Positions 1 through 8,837 of a stretch of 64,000 nt of DNA are shown in pieces (within the stretch, counting starts at the first letter, position 1; each line of letters starts with the position of its first letter). Source of the stretch: Legionella worsleiensis (GTDB taxonomy: Bacteria > Pseudomonadota > Gammaproteobacteria > Legionellales > Legionellaceae); the NCBI RefSeq assembly GCF_001467535.1, contig NZ_LNZC01000001.1, positions 37,093 to 101,092 on the forward strand. Reading direction: 5' to 3'. Both the position numbers and the translations under genes were made by a program. The notes below the pieces were generated by a model. That model worked only from the letters and a program-made list of their open reading frames with translations, ran no database searches and was not told where the DNA came from.

Positions 1-205
1 GAGATGAGGTTTGAGAAGATGAAGACGAAGCCACAGAGGAAGATGCTTCTGCATGTTCAGGAGTATTGCTGGTTATTGTAGGCATCAGGTAACGTGAAGC
101 TAGCCTGATGGCAAGCATAGCTGCTGCATTGGACGTTATGACGTTATGAGTACTTTGAGCATACTGAGTGTCTTTGAGCATTGTTTGATTGTGGTCGTTT
201 GGCAT
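1..205 (-). CDS. Partial Ser-rich protein, N-terminus only (runs off the left edge)
   Basis: An open frame of 68 codons starts at ATG 205-203 and continues without a stop to base 1, so only the N-terminus is present. A strong ribosome binding site (GGGAGG on the minus strand) lies just upstream, which supports the start. The peptide begins MPNDHNQTML, has an Ala/Leu-rich stretch around residues 26-40 and then becomes almost pure Ser/Ala (residues 55-68). There is no signal peptide. It is divergent from the Dps gene. Function is not recognised; a Ser-rich linker is common in Legionella effector-like proteins, but that is only a suggestion. Confidence 0.6.
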   Translation of the reverse strand, partial: MPNDHNQTMLKDTQYAQSTHNVITSNAAAMLAIRLASRYLMPTITSNTPEHAEASSSVASSSSSQTSS

Positions 206-315
206 GAGAGGCCTCCCGTATCGCATAAAAAGGCACACATAATACCATTAAGTTTAAAAAAAAGACACATCGGTTCATGGTTATATTATTTTTAGGCGGG
301 AGAATACGGTAAAAA

Positions 316-347
316 ATACAGTCCATTTAAATTTAAATAGACTGTAT
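316..347. promoter_or_regulatory. 32-bp AT-rich near-perfect palindrome upstream of dps
   Basis: ATACAGTC (316-323) and GACTGTAT (340-347) are perfect inverted arms around the self-complementary core ATTTAAATTTAAAT; only the pair 324/339 is mismatched. It lies between two divergent genes, 88 bp before the Dps start. It could be an operator for either gene or a short hairpin. The binding protein is unknown. Confidence 0.45.
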
Positions 348-434
348 CTGATGTATTGTTGTGATGAATACAGGTTGTTTTTTAGTCATTTTAATCTATT
401 ATTAAAATCATCACTTAATAGAAAAAGGTGCATC

Positions 435-878
435 ATGACTGACGTGATTAAAACAATGGAAGTGGTTTTGGCAGATACTTATGCACTGTATCTTAAAACG
501 CAAAACTATCATTGGCATGTTAAAGGCCCGCAATTTAAAAGTTTGCATGAACTTTTTGAAATGCAGTACAAAGAACTGGCTGAGGCAGTAGATGAAGTTG
601 CAGAGCGAATATTAATCTTAGGTCACAAGGCACCTGCGACTTTCACTCAGTTTAATCAGTTGAAAACCATTAAAGACGGAGATTCCAGCTTGAATGCAAA
701 TCAAATGGTTAGTGAGCTTGCCAGAGATAACAGTACTTTAGTCAACGATTTGAATCAGGCAATTAAAATAGCTCAGGAAAATAATGATGAGGGAACAGTG
801 ACGTTGTTAAGCGATCGTATTGCCGCTCATCAGAAAGCCCATTGGATGTTGACTGCCTCTTTAGATTCTAAAAAATAA
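435..878 (+). CDS. dps: Dps-family DNA-binding ferritin
   Basis: A 147-residue Dps/ferritin-like protein that would oxidise ferrous iron with peroxide and store it in a dodecamer, protecting DNA in stationary phase or oxidative stress. The ferroxidase ligands follow the exact Dps spacing: H26, H38, E42, D53 and E57, in the Y-H-W-H-V-K-G-P and D-x-x-x-E-R contexts. The frame is open back to 351, but ATG 435 is chosen because AAAAAGG precedes it and the family begins directly with the first helix. It stands alone, with a palindrome in its upstream region that may regulate it. Starvation- or peroxide-dependent control is expected from the family, not shown here. Confidence 0.9.
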   Translation: MTDVIKTMEVVLADTYALYLKTQNYHWHVKGPQFKSLHELFEMQYKELAEAVDEVAERILILGHKAPATFTQFNQLKTIKDGDSSLNANQMVSELARDNSTLVNDLNQAIKIAQENNDEGTVTLLSDRIAAHQKAHWMLTASLDSKK

Positions 879-904
879 ATAATTGGCTTAATGAACTGAA
901 GTTT

Positions 905-942
905 CAAGCCAGTGCGAATTAAAAAACTGTTCGGCTGGCTTG
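905..942. terminator. Hairpin between convergent dps and LRR gene
   Basis: CAAGCCAG (905-912) pairs with CTGGCTTG (935-942), and the stem continues with CGAA/TTCG around an A-rich loop, giving about 12 pairs with a small bulge. No T-tract follows. The position 27 bp after the Dps stop, between convergent genes, suggests a shared terminator. Confidence 0.4.
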
Positions 943-1014
943 TCGGTTATATCCATCCTCTACGAGACTTTCCCTTTAAATTGGTAGAGCTTATTAAGCG
1001 GATAAAACCTCATA

Positions 1015-2301
1015 TCATGGTATTGGAGAAGACATGCGCTTTTCATCTTCGTTATCGTGCTGGTCAACTTGAGGTTCCAGCATGAAGAGCAATTTTGTAA
1101 GCATTGAATCTCTTCTGACATAATTATTATGAAAATTGCGTATTCTTGGTCTTGCCATGATGGAATCATCAAGGACAAGTGATGAGCGAATTGTAGCGGA
1201 GTACTGCAATGCTAAAATATCTATATCTCCTACTTCCTCAAAGCCATTAGAGCTTAAATCAACGGATTCGAGATGCTTTGGCAGGTTTTTCATAATGTGG
1301 ATGAGAGCAGGCAGTGATTTTTGGCGGAACTGGTTTCTACCTAAATCAAGCGATTGCAAGCATTTGGGAAGGGTATTTATGATGGCATACAGGCTTTTAG
1401 AGGATTTGAGGTAAAGAAGGTTTCCACTTAGATCAAGAACATGTAAGCCCTGGGGAAGTTGTAGGATAATCGCCTGAAGGCTTTCGCCTGATTTTTTGTA
1501 GAGTGCATTTCCGCTCAAAGAAAGTGAGCGCAAATCTCTTGGCAGGGCACTTATGATAATCACAAGATTTTCAACAGAATGATTAAAAAACAGGTTGTTA
1601 TTGCCCAGATTAAGCGTATGCAAATGTGCAGGTAATGCCCTGAGAATAGAAACAAACTCCAGTGCTGATTTGAGGTAGAGACGATTTCCGCTTAACTCAA
1701 GTGATTTCAGATGAGCTGGCAAGGCTTTAATGAGTCGACATAATATATTGCCGTCTTGCATACCAAGAGCATTTTCACGTAAATCCAGTGAACTCAGATG
1801 CTCGGGCAGTGCCTGAAAAAGATCTCTGAGTTCCACGTAGGATTTACTGCCAAGATCATTGCCATACAAATCCAGCTCCTGCAGCGTTTCAGGTAAACTG
1901 TTTATGACGGCGGCCAGATTAAGGCTGGATTTTGGGGCGGGTGAATTCCAGCCCAAACCAAGGGATTTCAGGTTTGGTGATAGAGCACCCATAACCTGTT
2001 CCAGATAGGTGGTGGGTTTGGTAAACAGTTTGTTCCAACCCAGATCGAGAGATTCAAGGCCAACGGGTAACGCCTTAATTAGGGCTACAAATTCTGAAAC
2101 GGGTTTAAGAAAGAGGCCATTGGAGCGTAAATTAAGTGAGCGGGTGCGCTTCGGAAGGGCTTTCATAATGGTTACAACATCGTCACAGGTTAGTTTACCA
2201 AGATTATTTCTGCTGAAATCTATATCGGTTACAAGCCTGGGAAGTCGCCCCAGTTCAAGAACAATCTGTGGTACTGTTTTTCCATAAAAACAAACTTTCA
2301 T
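1015..2301 (-). CDS. Leucine-rich repeat protein, candidate Dot/Icm effector
   Basis: A 428-residue protein built almost wholly of LRRs. I count about 12 repeats of the form L-x-x-L-x-L-x-x-N-x-L, spaced 28-32 residues, with a helical half containing 'I-x-A-L-P'. This is the RNI-like form seen in Legionella Leg-L proteins. There is no signal peptide or membrane segment. The tail carries a short acidic run (D-N-E-D-E-K-R) like the E-block of Dot/Icm substrates. Start ATG 2301 has AAGGATAAC upstream. LRR proteins of this genus often bind host proteins; the target here is unknown. It is separated from neighbours by its own intergenic regions and is transcribed alone. Confidence 0.75.
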   Translation of the reverse strand: MKVCFYGKTVPQIVLELGRLPRLVTDIDFSRNNLGKLTCDDVVTIMKALPKRTRSLNLRSNGLFLKPVSEFVALIKALPVGLESLDLGWNKLFTKPTTYLEQVMGALSPNLKSLGLGWNSPAPKSSLNLAAVINSLPETLQELDLYGNDLGSKSYVELRDLFQALPEHLSSLDLRENALGMQDGNILCRLIKALPAHLKSLELSGNRLYLKSALEFVSILRALPAHLHTLNLGNNNLFFNHSVENLVIIISALPRDLRSLSLSGNALYKKSGESLQAIILQLPQGLHVLDLSGNLLYLKSSKSLYAIINTLPKCLQSLDLGRNQFRQKSLPALIHIMKNLPKHLESVDLSSNGFEEVGDIDILALQYSATIRSSLVLDDSIMARPRIRNFHNNYVRRDSMLTKLLFMLEPQVDQHDNEDEKRMSSPIP

Positions 2302-2638
2302 ATGTTATCCTTAAGAATTCAGCCCCTTAAGCAGTGAGCGTTTCCGATCTTTTGCCGATGATGAATAATCATCTTAGCATAATGAATTTTTATTTTCATA
2401 GACTCAAATTTAAACGAGTTGCTATAGACTGAGACGAGTATGGATAGGTTTACGTAGTGATTTTTACAGTTATTCCAAGTCCTTGTTAGAGACAGCCCTA
2501 AAGCATTAATCAGAATCTATTGAAACCCTGCACTACATTCCTTATCATTATTTAGGTTATTATGAGCATGTGACTGGGTATAGATGGTTGAATATACCCG
2601 GATTGCATTAGATTGAAGTGTTAGCTAGGGACAGCCTC
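2302..2638. other. 337-bp divergent intergenic region
   Basis: No credible gene is visible. It must hold the promoters of the LRR gene (minus) and the spermidine-synthase-like gene (plus). It contains ACTC-AAATTTAAAC-GAGT (2402-2419), whose core AAATTTAAACGA recurs upstream of the solute-binding protein gene near 37796. The rest is AT-rich without clear structure. Confidence 0.4.
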
Positions 2639-4753
2639 GTGTTGCGTTTTCTTTTTCCTGTCAGTTTGTTTTTTAGTGCCGTGCTTTTGTTCAGCATCCA
2701 GCCCATGGTTGCCAAAGCCATTTTGCCCGTCTACGGCGGAACGCCTGCCGTGTGGACTGTTTGCATGCTTTTTTTTCAGGGTATATTGCTCGTCTCTTAT
2801 GGGTATGTATGGCTGTTGAGCGTTTTGAATCGTTCATTTCTTTGGCGTTTAGTTCATACTGCTTTGTTGGCATCAAGCCTGGTTGCAATTCCTCTTTTAT
2901 TCCATCCTTCGGAAATGAATGGACATCCTGAATGGAATATCTTGAGTGATTTATTAGCCCAATTGGGTTTGCCTTTGTTAGTTGTTGGGGCATCAGCACC
3001 TTTATTGCAGTTTGCTTATAGTCAGACTACCAGTAAAGGCGCATCTGATCCTTATTATCTGTATGCAGCAAGCAATCTGGGTAGTTTAATCACTCTGTTG
3101 ATGTATCCCTGGCTTATTGAAAAAGCATGGGGTATGACGCTGCAATTTCACCTTTGGAGTGTAGGGTACTTAGCATATCTGCTGTTGTTATTATTCGTAT
3201 TATATACCGTGCGTTACAAGCCTTTGGAACAGCAACGTGTCGCTTTAGGCCCTTTACCTTGGCGCTCTATGGCGTATTGGGTCTTTTTAGGTTTTATTCC
3301 TTGCAGCTTGATGTTGGGTGTCACTTTGTATATTTCTACGGATGTTGCAGCAACACCGTTATTTTGGGTAGTGCCCTTAGCCCTGTATTTACTGACTTTT
3401 GTTTTAACTTTTACTCATAAACCCTGGCTATCTGACGAGTGGATTAAACGAAACTGTATTTTTTTTCTGATCTTTACGCTATTGGGTTATATTTTAAAAC
3501 CCAATCAGGTTCAAGTTTGGCAGGTGATTCTTGCCAATCTGGCCAGTTTTTTTATTTTGGCTATGCTGTGTCACAGGCAATTGTTTCTACGAAGACCCCA
3601 ACCGCATTTGTTGACTTTATTTTATTTTTGTCTGGCTCTTGGCGGGGTGCTTGCCGGTGTGTTTAATGGGATAGTTGCCACGCATTTGTTCAATCAAATT
3701 TATGAATACCCGCTTGCTATTTTATTGAGTTTATTTGTTTTACCTTTGGCTCATTTTGCCAAGGATTGGTGGATTCCACTTGTTGTGACGTGTTTGCTGA
3801 TGCTGCATTGTTTCATTCCGCACATCTATGGCTATGCCGGATTTTCAACCTTTCAGATTTGTGCTTTTATGGCATTGATGGTGATTGTTGTTTTTCATCA
3901 GAGTAGATTCGGACTTATTGCATCATTGGTTATTGTATTTGCTTTTCTCTATTCCCCCTTTTTTTTAGATAGCTCTATCCTGTTACAGCAACGGAATTTT
4001 TTTGGCGTGAAACAAGTTTTGATGAAGGAAAATACTCATGTTTTGATCAGTCAGTCTACGGTGCATGGTTTTCAGTTGCTTGGAGAAAAAAAACCAATCA
4101 GTGGATTCAGAGCTTATTACGGAGCAATAAAATCGGTTGTTGAGGCGATGCAACGTGAACGACCTGCCATGTCTGTTACAGTATTAGGCTTGGGGGCTGG
4201 AACAATGGCATGTCAGTTTAGGGAAACAGATCAGTTAAAGATTATTGAAATTGATCAACAAATGATTGATTTGGCTCGAAATCCAAAATTATTTACTTAT
4301 CTGCGTGATTGTTTGCCTTCTGTTGAGGTAATTAAAGACGATGGTCGTTTGGCTTTGCATAAAATACCGGACGGATCACAAGATCTTATTTTGCTGGATG
4401 CCTTTAATTCGGATGCCATTCCTGTGCATTTGATGACTCGTGAAGCATTTACTTTGTACCAGCAAAAATTAAGCAAAAATGGCGTGATTTTAGTGAACTT
4501 AAGCAACCGCCATCTTAAATTATTGCCAGTACTTAATTCCATCAGTCGCTCGTTGGATATGGTATTACTCAATCTGGTTCACAAAGGAATTCCCAGGCTC
4601 GGGCAATTTGATTCAGAATGGGCTTTGCTCACCACGAATGAGCCTTTGGTGATGCAGGTAATGAAAGGAACAGCATGGCGTTTTGTTAGTGACAATACCC
4701 AATTCTCATGGACTGATGACTATTCTAACCTAATCCCGTTGTTGAAATGGTAA
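2639..4753 (+). CDS. Membrane protein fused to spermidine-synthase-like domain
   Basis: A two-part protein of about 704 residues. The N-terminal 430 residues are very hydrophobic with many transmembrane helices and resemble the MFS-like half of 'fused MFS/spermidine synthase' proteins. The C-terminal 230 residues have a Rossmann methyltransferase/aminopropyltransferase fold: V-L-G-L-G-A-G-T, then I-I-E-I-D, then D-D-G-R and L-L-D-A-F. A polyamine product is not proven, since many fused members have lost the classical substrate residues. GTG 2639 is preferred because AGGGA precedes it at good spacing; the frame is also open from GTG 2618. It runs convergent with parE. Confidence 0.75.
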   Translation: MLRFLFPVSLFFSAVLLFSIQPMVAKAILPVYGGTPAVWTVCMLFFQGILLVSYGYVWLLSVLNRSFLWRLVHTALLASSLVAIPLLFHPSEMNGHPEWNILSDLLAQLGLPLLVVGASAPLLQFAYSQTTSKGASDPYYLYAASNLGSLITLLMYPWLIEKAWGMTLQFHLWSVGYLAYLLLLLFVLYTVRYKPLEQQRVALGPLPWRSMAYWVFLGFIPCSLMLGVTLYISTDVAATPLFWVVPLALYLLTFVLTFTHKPWLSDEWIKRNCIFFLIFTLLGYILKPNQVQVWQVILANLASFFILAMLCHRQLFLRRPQPHLLTLFYFCLALGGVLAGVFNGIVATHLFNQIYEYPLAILLSLFVLPLAHFAKDWWIPLVVTCLLMLHCFIPHIYGYAGFSTFQICAFMALMVIVVFHQSRFGLIASLVIVFAFLYSPFFLDSSILLQQRNFFGVKQVLMKENTHVLISQSTVHGFQLLGEKKPISGFRAYYGAIKSVVEAMQRERPAMSVTVLGLGAGTMACQFRETDQLKIIEIDQQMIDLARNPKLFTYLRDCLPSVEVIKDDGRLALHKIPDGSQDLILLDAFNSDAIPVHLMTREAFTLYQQKLSKNGVILVNLSNRHLKLLPVLNSISRSLDMVLLNLVHKGIPRLGQFDSEWALLTTNEPLVMQVMKGTAWRFVSDNTQFSWTDDYSNLIPLLKW

Positions 4754-4779
4754 ATCCTTTGATGAGATGCGCTTCGTTA

Positions 4780-4810
4780 GCCCTGTTTGAAACCTGATTC
4801 CAAACAGGGC
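4780..4810. terminator. Hairpin between convergent genes
   Basis: GCCCTGTTTG (4780-4789) and CAAACAGGGC (4801-4810) form a perfect 10-bp stem with an 11-nt loop. No long T-tract is present on either side. It lies between the convergent spermidine-synthase-like gene and parE, so it probably ends transcription from one or both. Confidence 0.5.
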
Positions 4811-4827
4811 GTAAGAGGGAGCATAAG

Positions 4828-6708
4828 TTATACCTCAGCAAGATTTCCTTTGGTTTCTAACCAGATTTTTCTGTCTCCAGCCCGTTTTTTATTCAGCATC
4901 ATATCCATTACGGCTTCCGTGGACTCTTCGTCATCCAAAGTGAGCTGTACCAAACGACGCGTATTGGGATCCATGGTTGTTTCTCTTAATTGAATGGGAT
5001 TCATTTCGCCCAATCCCTTGAAACGCTGTACGTTAATTTTAGCCTTTGATGTTTGGTTGAGATGATGAATGATTCGTGTTTTTTCCTCATCATCGAGGGC
5101 GTAGTGGACAATTTTACCTGCATCGATGCGATACAATGGCGGCATGGCGACAAAAACGTGGCCGGCTTTAACCAGTGGTTTAAAATGGCGCAGGAATAGG
5201 GCACATATCAAGGTGGCAATATGCGCACCATCGGAGTCGGCATCAGCAAGAATGCATAATTTACCATAACGAAGACCGCTAAGATCATCTGAACCTGGAT
5301 CTACGCCAATAGCTACAGAAATGTCATGAATTTCCTGTGAAGCCAATACCTGAGAGGAATCAACTTCCCAAGAGTTCAGAATTTTACCACGCAGGGGTAA
5401 AATGGCCTGAAAATCCTTGTTGCGTGCCTGTTTGGCTGAACCACCTGCTGAATCTCCTTCTACTAAAAAAAGTTCAGCCTGGCTCAAGTCACTTTGCAAA
5501 CAATCGGCCAGTTTTCCAGGTAAGGCCGGCCCCTGACTCACTCGTTTTCTTGCTACTTGTTTGGCTTGTTTCAAGCGTTTTTGCGCCCGTTCTATTGCTA
5601 AAGCGGCTATTGCTTCGCCTTGATTGCGATGCTGATTAAGCCAGAGTGAAAAAGCATCTTTGATGACGTTACTCACAAAGGCTGCAGTTTGGCGGGAGCT
5701 TAATCGTTCTTTGGTTTGTCCTGCAAATTGGGGTTCTTTCATTTTGACAGATAAAACGTATTGGCAAGGTTCCCAAAGATCATCAGCCGTCAGTTTGACA
5801 CCTCGGGGCAAAAGATTGCGTAATTCGCAAAATTCAGCCATAGCATCAAATAAGCCGGAGCGTAATCCATTGACGTGAGTTCCGCCCTGAGCGGTTGGAA
5901 TCAAATTCACATAACTTTCGTTTAAAGAACTGTTTGCCGCATCAGACCAAACCAATGCCCAATCAACTGTTGCTTCATCGCTTTTGAATTCACCAGAAAA
6001 AGGGGTTTCCGGTAAATAATCAACCGGTAAGGTCTGGCTTAAGTAATCGGTCAAACCGTGTTCATAACACCAATGCGTTTCTTCATTGGTTGTTTTGTTG
6101 ATAAAAGTCATGGATAGACCAGTACATAAAACAGCCTTTGCTCTTAAAACATGAGTGAGGTGCTTTAGCGAAATTTTGGTAGTGTCAAAATATTTGGCAT
6201 TAGGCCAAAAACGAATAATAGTGCCTGTATCTCTTTTTTTGGTTATACCCGCTTCATTCAGTTCGCAGAGTTTATCGCCATTCGCAAAAGACATTTGATA
6301 GACAGTGCCATTGCGTTTGATGGTGACATCAAGCCGTTCAGATAAGGCGTTGACTACCGATACTCCCACGCCATGAAGTCCGCCGGAAAAACTGTAATTT
6401 TTATCTGAAAATTTACCGCCTGCATGTAAACGAGTCATGATGACCTCAACGCCGCTAAGCCCTAATTGGGGATGCAGATCGACGGGCATGCCCCGCCCGT
6501 TATCTTCGACTTCAACTGAGCCGTCTTCATGAAGTGTGACTTTAATATGGCTTGCAAATCCTGCGAGTACCTCATCCACGCTATTGTCAATTACTTCCTG
6601 AGCCAAATGGTTTGGCCGGGTGGTATCGGTATACATGCCCGGACGTCTTTGCACAGGCTCAAGTCCATTGAGTACTTCAATCGCTTCTGCTGTATAATTT
6701 TCGCTCAT
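4828..6708 (-). CDS. parE: DNA topoisomerase IV subunit B
   Basis: At 626 residues it matches the ParE length and lacks the insert seen in gammaproteobacterial GyrB. It is the ATPase/TOPRIM subunit of the enzyme that decatenates daughter chromosomes. GHKL ATPase motifs are visible near the N-terminus: D-N-S-V-D-E, D-N-G-R-G-M-P and G-G-L-H-G-V-G. The TOPRIM signatures follow: E-G-D-S-A-G-G-S and D-A-D-S-D-G-A-H-I. The start M-S-E-N-Y-T is typical. Its partner parC is not in the window. It is the target site of aminocoumarin antibiotics by family knowledge. Confidence 0.96.
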   Translation of the reverse strand: MSENYTAEAIEVLNGLEPVQRRPGMYTDTTRPNHLAQEVIDNSVDEVLAGFASHIKVTLHEDGSVEVEDNGRGMPVDLHPQLGLSGVEVIMTRLHAGGKFSDKNYSFSGGLHGVGVSVVNALSERLDVTIKRNGTVYQMSFANGDKLCELNEAGITKKRDTGTIIRFWPNAKYFDTTKISLKHLTHVLRAKAVLCTGLSMTFINKTTNEETHWCYEHGLTDYLSQTLPVDYLPETPFSGEFKSDEATVDWALVWSDAANSSLNESYVNLIPTAQGGTHVNGLRSGLFDAMAEFCELRNLLPRGVKLTADDLWEPCQYVLSVKMKEPQFAGQTKERLSSRQTAAFVSNVIKDAFSLWLNQHRNQGEAIAALAIERAQKRLKQAKQVARKRVSQGPALPGKLADCLQSDLSQAELFLVEGDSAGGSAKQARNKDFQAILPLRGKILNSWEVDSSQVLASQEIHDISVAIGVDPGSDDLSGLRYGKLCILADADSDGAHIATLICALFLRHFKPLVKAGHVFVAMPPLYRIDAGKIVHYALDDEEKTRIIHHLNQTSKAKINVQRFKGLGEMNPIQLRETTMDPNTRRLVQLTLDDEESTEAVMDMMLNKKRAGDRKIWLETKGNLAEV

Positions 6709-6922
6709 AGGAATTCACTTTAATTGAAACTTAATCTGTATAGGATACATCAATTGTTGCAAGGGTGGGATAGCCAGCATTTGAAAATCGATTACTTGGG
6801 TTGATTTTTTTTCATTTACTGGTTGTTAGGTATTATATCATATTCAAGACTGTGAGTGCACCAGTTGCCACTGAAGACCTTCTCTTGTTAGAGTGTACGA
6901 TTATGGCTTTGTGGCTTGTCTC

Positions 6923-8731
6923 ATGCAAAATAGTGCTGAAATTAATAATTTATCGGTTGCTTTTCAAAGTCCAGCAACACTGATAACGGCTTTGAATAAC
7001 GTTCAGTTTACTCTATATCCGGGGGAAACCCTGGTTTTATTGGGGGAATCAGGATGTGGGAAATCGCTCACCTCTTTAGCACTCATGCGGTTGTTACCAA
7101 AATCAGGGGTTTATGGTGCTAAAAGCCAAATCAGTATTCACGGTGAAGACATATTAAATCTTCCTGAATACTTGATGAGGCAATTAAGAGGCCGACGTCT
7201 GGCGATGATTTTTCAAGAACCAATGACTGCTTTAAATCCGGTCATGACCATTGGCGATCAGATTGCCGAAGTTCTTATGAGGCATCATTCCCTGAAAACT
7301 GATGCGGTGCAAGATGCGTTAATTTCTCTATTGACCGAGGTGGAAATGCCTCAGCCGAAGGAACGAATCCATCAGTATCCGCATCAATTATCAGGAGGAC
7401 AAAAACAGCGTGTGGTTATCGCCATGGCCTTAGCGTGTAACCCCGAGATTTTAATTGCAGATGAACCAACAACAGCTCTGGATGTAACCATTCAGGCTCA
7501 GATTTTGGCTTTATTAAAAAAATTACAAAAAAAGCATCAAATGAGTCTCTTATTGATCACGCATGATTTGGGTGTAGCCAGAGCAATGGCCGATAGAGTG
7601 TGTGTGATGTATGCTGGTCAGGTCGTTGAGCAGGCAAAAGTTGGTGATTTCTTTACGCAAGTTAGCCATCCTTATGTGCAACAATTGCTGGCTTCTCTTC
7701 CTTCTTTTGCAAAACGCGATGAAAAATTATCTATTATTCCCGGCAATGTGCCAAGCCTGGATGCCTTACCTTCTGGTTGCCGATTTCATCCTCGCTGCGT
7801 TTATGCCTTTGATCGATGCAAACATGAGGAGCCGCAGTTACAAGAGGTCAATCAACGCCTGCTGCGCTGTCATTTGTATCCTGAGGCCAATGATTTACCT
7901 CCCTTAAAAAAAGAACCTGTTGCCTGGGGCTGTGCACAACAGGAAACGGAGACTGTATTCACAGTTAGGGATTTATCCGTTCAGTATGTTCATAAAAAAG
8001 CATTATTTAGCCGAAATAAGACAATATTCAAGGCAGTTGATGGTTTAAGTTTTAGCTTGCAGCAGGGTAAGACATTAGCTCTGGTTGGCGAATCAGGATG
8101 TGGAAAAACAACCGCCAGCCGTGCTTTACTGCGTTTGATACCCGTTGCTGGAGGTGCTATTGAATTCAAAGGAATGGATGTTCTTGCCTTGCGACGAGGT
8201 GGATTAAGAGAGTATAGAAAAAAAGTGCAAATAATATTTCAAGATCCCTTTTCTTCTATGAACCCACGAATGACAGTGGGCGAAATTATTGCTGAGGGCA
8301 TGCACGCTCAGGGGATGAGTTCTGTAGTGATTTCCCGCAGACAAAAACAATTAATCGAACAGGTTAATTTGCCCAGCAGCAGTTTGCATCGATATCCTCA
8401 TCAATTTTCTGGAGGGCAAAGACAGCGTATTTGTATTGCCCGAGCGTTGGCCACTGAGCCTGAGGTATTGATTTGCGATGAGCCTACCAGTGCTCTTGAT
8501 GTATCAGTGCAAGCGCAAATTTTAAATTTATTAAAAGAATTACAGCAGGAGACAGGGATATCCTATCTGTTTATCACGCATAATATGGCGGTTGTATCTT
8601 ATATTGCGGATCATGTTTTGGTAATGAAAGACGGTCTGTCTGTAGAATATGGCCCATGTTCCCGGATTTTAAAACACCCTGAGCATCCCTACACTCGCCA
8701 ATTACTGGCTGCGGTTTTAGATACCGAATAA
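6923..8731 (+). CDS. Fused double ABC ATPase of the peptide (YejF/Dpp-Opp) type
   Basis: About 602 residues carrying two complete nucleotide-binding domains in tandem. Each has Walker A (G-E-S-G-C-G-K-S and G-E-S-G-C-G-K-T), a signature (L-S-G-G-Q and F-S-G-G-Q), and Walker B with D-E-P-T. The oligopeptide-type C-terminal extension, with the cysteine-containing 'C-R-F-H-P-R-C' segment, follows the first domain. This is the YejF/GsiA architecture that energises peptide or microcin import. The cognate permeases and binding protein are not adjacent, so it is an orphan ATPase here. The frame is open from GTG 6893; ATG 6923 fits the domain start better, though neither has a clear Shine-Dalgarno. 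Confidence 0.85.
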   Translation: MQNSAEINNLSVAFQSPATLITALNNVQFTLYPGETLVLLGESGCGKSLTSLALMRLLPKSGVYGAKSQISIHGEDILNLPEYLMRQLRGRRLAMIFQEPMTALNPVMTIGDQIAEVLMRHHSLKTDAVQDALISLLTEVEMPQPKERIHQYPHQLSGGQKQRVVIAMALACNPEILIADEPTTALDVTIQAQILALLKKLQKKHQMSLLLITHDLGVARAMADRVCVMYAGQVVEQAKVGDFFTQVSHPYVQQLLASLPSFAKRDEKLSIIPGNVPSLDALPSGCRFHPRCVYAFDRCKHEEPQLQEVNQRLLRCHLYPEANDLPPLKKEPVAWGCAQQETETVFTVRDLSVQYVHKKALFSRNKTIFKAVDGLSFSLQQGKTLALVGESGCGKTTASRALLRLIPVAGGAIEFKGMDVLALRRGGLREYRKKVQIIFQDPFSSMNPRMTVGEIIAEGMHAQGMSSVVISRRQKQLIEQVNLPSSSLHRYPHQFSGGQRQRICIARALATEPEVLICDEPTSALDVSVQAQILNLLKELQQETGISYLFITHNMAVVSYIADHVLVMKDGLSVEYGPCSRILKHPEHPYTRQLLAAVLDTE

Positions 8732-8837
8732 TTTTCTTCAGGATTTCTTAAGTATTAATATGTTATATTTTGTGCATTGAATTATACTCAACCAGATTAC
8801 AATATGGCTAGTCTGGATATAAGGGAGACTTTCCTGC

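Noticed and set aside
144..326. 60-codon minus-strand frame at the left edge
   Set aside because: It overlaps the better-supported Ser-rich frame (ATG 205 with GGGAGG) and includes the palindrome region.
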